DNA from: Marivita sp030148515
Lineage (GTDB): Bacteria; Pseudomonadota; Alphaproteobacteria; Rhodobacterales; Rhodobacteraceae
DNA: 64,000 nucleotides
Direction of reading: 5' to 3'
NCBI RefSeq assembly: GCF_048006345.1
Contig: NZ_CP180351.1
Location: 3,348,001 to 3,412,000 of the forward strand
Shown here: in pieces, positions 61,475-64,000 of the stretch
Layout: every line of letters starts with the position of its first letter
How positions within the stretch are numbered: position 1 is the stretch's first letter
Translations under genes and position numbers: made by a program
Notes under the pieces: model-generated
Told to the model about the DNA's origin: nothing
What the model saw: the letters and a program-made list of their open reading frames with translations, nothing else
Databases searched by the model: none

Positions 61475-62458
61475 ATGAAATTTACTGCTTTGACAGGGGC
61501 CGTTGTGGTCGCTGCCTTTTCGGCAACCATGTCCGTCGCTCAGGATCGAACCGGCTGGCCAGAGAGCTTTACCGTCGGCACCGGCTCGCAGGGTGGCACG
61601 TATTTCGGCTATGGCTCTGGCTGGGCCGGGATCGTGTCCGAGGTTCTGGGTGTCTCCGGCGGCGCCGAAGTCACCGGCGGCCCGATGCAGAACATGGCGC
61701 TGGTCCACACCGGCGATCTGCCCTTTGGCATGACAACCATGGGCCCTGCGGCGGAATCGATCGCCGGTTCGAACCCGATTGCACCGGGTTTGCAGATGAA
61801 CAACGCCTGCGCGATGTTCCCGATGTACCAGACACCGTTCTCGGTCACCGCTCTCGCATCGTCGGGGATCGCGTCCATCTCTGATATCCCGGCAGGTGCG
61901 CGTATCGGCTTTGGCCCGGCAGGGTCCACATCCGACACCTACTTCCCGCAGATGATGGAAGCGCTTGGCGTGAACTTTGAGCGCCGCAACGGCGGCTGGT
62001 CCGACCTTGGCGGTCAGCTTCAGGATGGTCTGCTGGACGTGATCGCGTTCGCAGCGGGTGTTCCGGTTCCTGCGGTGTCGCAGCTTGAGGTTCAGACCGA
62101 AATCAACATCATTGAGTTCACCGAAGAAGAGCAGGCCAAGATCACGGCAGCCTTCCCAGTGGCGAACTTCGATATTTCGGCCGATGCCTACACCACGCTC
62201 GAAGCGCCGGCGCGGTCCGTTTCCATGTGGAACTTCGCCATCGCAAACTGTGATCTGCCCGAGACCTTCGTTTACGAAGTCGTCAATGCGGTCATGTCCG
62301 ACAACGAGCGCATGGTGAACACCCACCGCGCAGCGACATCGACGCTGCCGGAGTTCTGGGACCGTAACACTGTCATGAAGTGGCATCCCGGTGCGGCGCG
62401 TTGGTTCACCGAGAACGCGGGTGCAAACATCGCAGCGGATATGATCCACGGCGGATAA
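61475..62458 (+). CDS. TAXI family TRAP transporter solute-binding protein
   Basis: 327 aa. A signal peptide (MKFTALTGAVVVAAFSATMSVAQD) is followed by TVGTGSQGGTYFGYGSGWAGIVSEVLG, the TAXI-family ligand-loop start, then VTGGPMQNMALVHTGDLPFGMTT and RIGFGPAGSTSDTYFPQMMEALG. GGAGG lies 6 bases upstream of the ATG. The protein feeds the permease gene 150 bases downstream. Its sequence differs markedly from the other TAXI binding protein at 48376, so the two systems probably carry different substrates. Neighbouring tartrate-dehydrogenase-like genes suggest a hydroxy-acid substrate, but this is inference. Confidence 0.93.
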   Translation: MKFTALTGAVVVAAFSATMSVAQDRTGWPESFTVGTGSQGGTYFGYGSGWAGIVSEVLGVSGGAEVTGGPMQNMALVHTGDLPFGMTTMGPAAESIAGSNPIAPGLQMNNACAMFPMYQTPFSVTALASSGIASISDIPAGARIGFGPAGSTSDTYFPQMMEALGVNFERRNGGWSDLGGQLQDGLLDVIAFAAGVPVPAVSQLEVQTEINIIEFTEEEQAKITAAFPVANFDISADAYTTLEAPARSVSMWNFAIANCDLPETFVYEVVNAVMSDNERMVNTHRAATSTLPEFWDRNTVMKWHPGAARWFTENAGANIAADMIHGG

Positions 62459-62468
62459 CTGTGCATGA

Positions 62469-62500
62469 TTTGCAGACAATGAGTTTCCATTGTCTGCAAA
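62469..62500 (+). promoter_or_regulatory. First intercistronic hairpin of the TAXI operon
   Basis: TTTGCAGACAATG (62469-62481) and CATTGTCTGCAAA (62488-62500) would pair over 13 bp with a 6-base loop, but the first base of the left arm is taken from the flanking T at 62469, so the firm core is at least 12 bp. It starts 10 bases after the binding-protein stop and precedes a classic terminator. It probably protects the upstream message from 3' degradation. Confidence 0.6.
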
Positions 62501-62514
62501 CGTCGAACAATCGG

Positions 62515-62547
62515 AACCGCGCCCCTCATGCGGGCGCGGTTTTGTTT
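62515..62547 (+). terminator. Rho-independent terminator between TAXI binding protein and permease
   Basis: AACCGCGCCC (62515-62524) and GGGCGCGGTT (62532-62541) form a 10-bp GC-rich stem with a 7-base loop followed by TTGTTT. This is a standard intrinsic terminator placed inside the operon, so only part of the transcripts would continue into the permease gene. Confidence 0.8.
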
Positions 62548-62608
62548 CAAAGATGGCCGGTTCAAGATAGCGTTCAGGTTACAAAGGCCATCACCCGGGG
62601 AGGACACG

Positions 62609-64000
62609 ATGACCGATTCCAACAACCTGCATGCCGACGAGCCGCTGGACGAACCCATCCTCGCCGAAGGCGTTGACGAGGAACCGATCGAGAGTAACCG
62701 GCGCTTGTTCTCAGGGCGCGCCTATTTCCTGATGGCCGCCCTATCGACCATATACGCCGCGTTTCACATGATCGCTCTGAACGGGGTGTCCATCTCCGAT
62801 TGGACCGGGATCGAAATACCGTTTCTGCCGCAATTCCCTCTGGAAACCTGGAACTTCCGGATCGTGCACATTTCTGGTGCTCTGGCCTTGGGGTTCCTGC
62901 TGTTCTCGGCGCACACCTTCTCGGACGATGACGAGCCCCATAAGGAAACAAAGCTGATTTCGATCCTTGCTTTGGCCCTCGTCATTCCTGCGCTGATCGC
63001 CGGCTTCACCGCGTCGAGCTATCATACGCTTATCAACTCGGGCACGCTGCCGCAGATGGGTGGACTGACCACATGGGCGGCGTTTCCGGGAACCGAAATT
63101 TACGCCAGTGAGGTCTGGTGGTTCGGAACGCCACTTCTGATCGCCACGTTTGGAGCCATCGTCACTGGCTGGTTCGAAAGACGGGGGCGAGAGCTTTTCG
63201 CCGCCTCCGACGTCGTTCTGGCTCTTTGCGGGATTGTCATCGCGATCTATCTCATTGCGATCTACGGCACTGCGGCGCGCAACTCGGTCGGCACGCCCTT
63301 TGTGCCCATCGGGGTGGCCTTTGCGGCAACTGCCGGGTCCGCGATGATCCTCGAACTGACACGTCGTGTGGCAGGGCTTGCCCTAGTGATCATCACCGGT
63401 GTGTTCCTGCTGTACACGTTCGTGGCGCATCTCTTGCCGGGCATCCTCGCGGTGCAAAGCGCCTATAGCTGGCAGCGGTTCTTCGGCCATGTCTACTCGG
63501 ATGCAGGCATCCTTGGGCCAACCACAGCGGTGTCTTCGACCTACATCATCCTCTTCATCATCTTCGCAGCCTTCCTTCAGGCGTCGAAAGTGGGCGACTA
63601 CTTCGTCAACTTCGCCTTCGCGACGGCAGGGCGTGCCCGCGGTGGTCCGGCAAAGGTGGCGATCTTCGCCTCCGGCCTCATGGGCATGATCAACGGCACC
63701 TCGGCGGGCAATGTGGTGGCGACCGGATCGCTGACCATCCCGCTGATGAAACGGGTGGGCTATCACAAGAAAACAGCAGGCGCGGTCGAGGCGGCGGCCT
63801 CCACCGGCGGGCAGATCATGCCACCCATCATGGGCGCTGGCGCGTTCATCATGGCCGAGATCACGGGTATTCCCTATACCGACATCGCGATTGCCGCCAT
63901 CCTCCCCGCGATCCTCTATTTCGTGTCGGTCTACTTCATGGTCGATTTCGAGGCCGCCAAGCTTGGCATGCGCGGGATGCGGGAAGACGAACTTCCCAAG
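62609..64000 (+). CDS. TAXI-type TRAP transporter fused permease, 3' end outside window
   Basis: 464 codons are visible from the ATG at 62609 (GGGGAGGA upstream) to the right edge with no stop. An acidic N-terminal tail (HADEPLDEPILAEGVDEEP) precedes many membrane helices of the small-subunit part. The large-subunit motif ASGLMGMINGTSAGNVVATG continues into LTIPLMKRVGYHKKTAGAVE and STGGQIMPPIMGAGAFIMAE, closely parallel to the permease at 46195. The solute-binding gene lies 150 bases upstream, separated by two hairpins. Perhaps 200 to 400 residues are missing beyond the window. Confidence 0.92.
   Translation, partial: MTDSNNLHADEPLDEPILAEGVDEEPIESNRRLFSGRAYFLMAALSTIYAAFHMIALNGVSISDWTGIEIPFLPQFPLETWNFRIVHISGALALGFLLFSAHTFSDDDEPHKETKLISILALALVIPALIAGFTASSYHTLINSGTLPQMGGLTTWAAFPGTEIYASEVWWFGTPLLIATFGAIVTGWFERRGRELFAASDVVLALCGIVIAIYLIAIYGTAARNSVGTPFVPIGVAFAATAGSAMILELTRRVAGLALVIITGVFLLYTFVAHLLPGILAVQSAYSWQRFFGHVYSDAGILGPTTAVSSTYIILFIIFAAFLQASKVGDYFVNFAFATAGRARGGPAKVAIFASGLMGMINGTSAGNVVATGSLTIPLMKRVGYHKKTAGAVEAAASTGGQIMPPIMGAGAFIMAEITGIPYTDIAIAAILPAILYFVSVYFMVDFEAAKLGMRGMREDELPK

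Overview
The window looks like a chromosomal segment of an alphaproteobacterium of the Rhodobacteraceae (Roseobacter group). This rests on the high-GC coding style, EnvC/Ctp/GpmI and CDP-alcohol phosphatidyltransferase homologues, a flagellar gene order with motA and motB separated by flgE-K-L-I, CtrA-like TTAA-N7-TTAA boxes, two TAXI-type TRAP transporters, and a GGGGGC-hairpin intergenic element that I associate with roseobacters. I see no tRNA, rRNA, CRISPR array, insertion sequence or prophage. No gene-free stretch exceeds 300 bases.

Layout. 1-3498 (minus): housekeeping genes gpmI, envC-like and ctpA-like, coupled by ATGA overlaps; ctpA runs off the left edge. 3674-8003: a ynjF-like phosphatidyltransferase divergent from a ynjBCD-like ABC importer. 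8010-18082: exopolysaccharide (EPS) genes, namely a WecG/TagA-type glycosyltransferase, a plus-strand operon of oxidoreductases, epimerases and glycosyltransferases, a CpsD-like ATPase and a Wzz-like chain-length protein. 18269-31301 (minus): a four-gene assembly-line operon encoding a one-module PKS, a GT2 glycosyltransferase, an NRPS initiation protein and an SGNH hydrolase. 31408-35410 (minus): a Wzx-like flippase, another GT2 and a secreted glycoside-hydrolase-like protein, so the assembly line lies inside the EPS locus. 35481-43897 (minus): motB, flgE, flgK, flgL, flgI, motA and an unknown secreted protein. 43991-46167: a DadA-like oxidoreductase and a secreted beta-propeller-like protein. 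46195-52593 (minus): a DctB/DctD-like two-component pair and a TAXI TRAP transporter. 52646-56956: an RND pump and its adaptor. 57096-64000: an alpha/beta hydrolase of the haloacetate dehalogenase family, two tartrate-dehydrogenase-like enzymes, a divergent LysR regulator and a second TAXI TRAP transporter whose permease is cut by the right edge.

The most unusual system is the NRPS-PKS pair. The NRPS reads formyltransferase, remnant of a condensation domain, adenylation domain interrupted by a luciferase-like monooxygenase, and PCP; its specificity residues (D-I-L-Q-F-G-M-I-W-K) closely match the glycine code as I remember it. The PKS reads KS-AT-KR-DH-ACP-TE. Read literally, the line would make a short formylglycine-primed, once-extended acid, perhaps alpha-oxidised. 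Its tight coupling to a glycosyltransferase and an esterase-like hydrolase inside an EPS locus suggests the product may be glycosylated or used to decorate a polysaccharide. That role is inference.

Other points of note are a DctD-like regulator lacking the GAFTGA sigma54-contact loop, strong hairpins between the solute-binding and permease genes of both TAXI operons, and a repeat-rich motB leader with a hairpin abutting the Shine-Dalgarno sequence.
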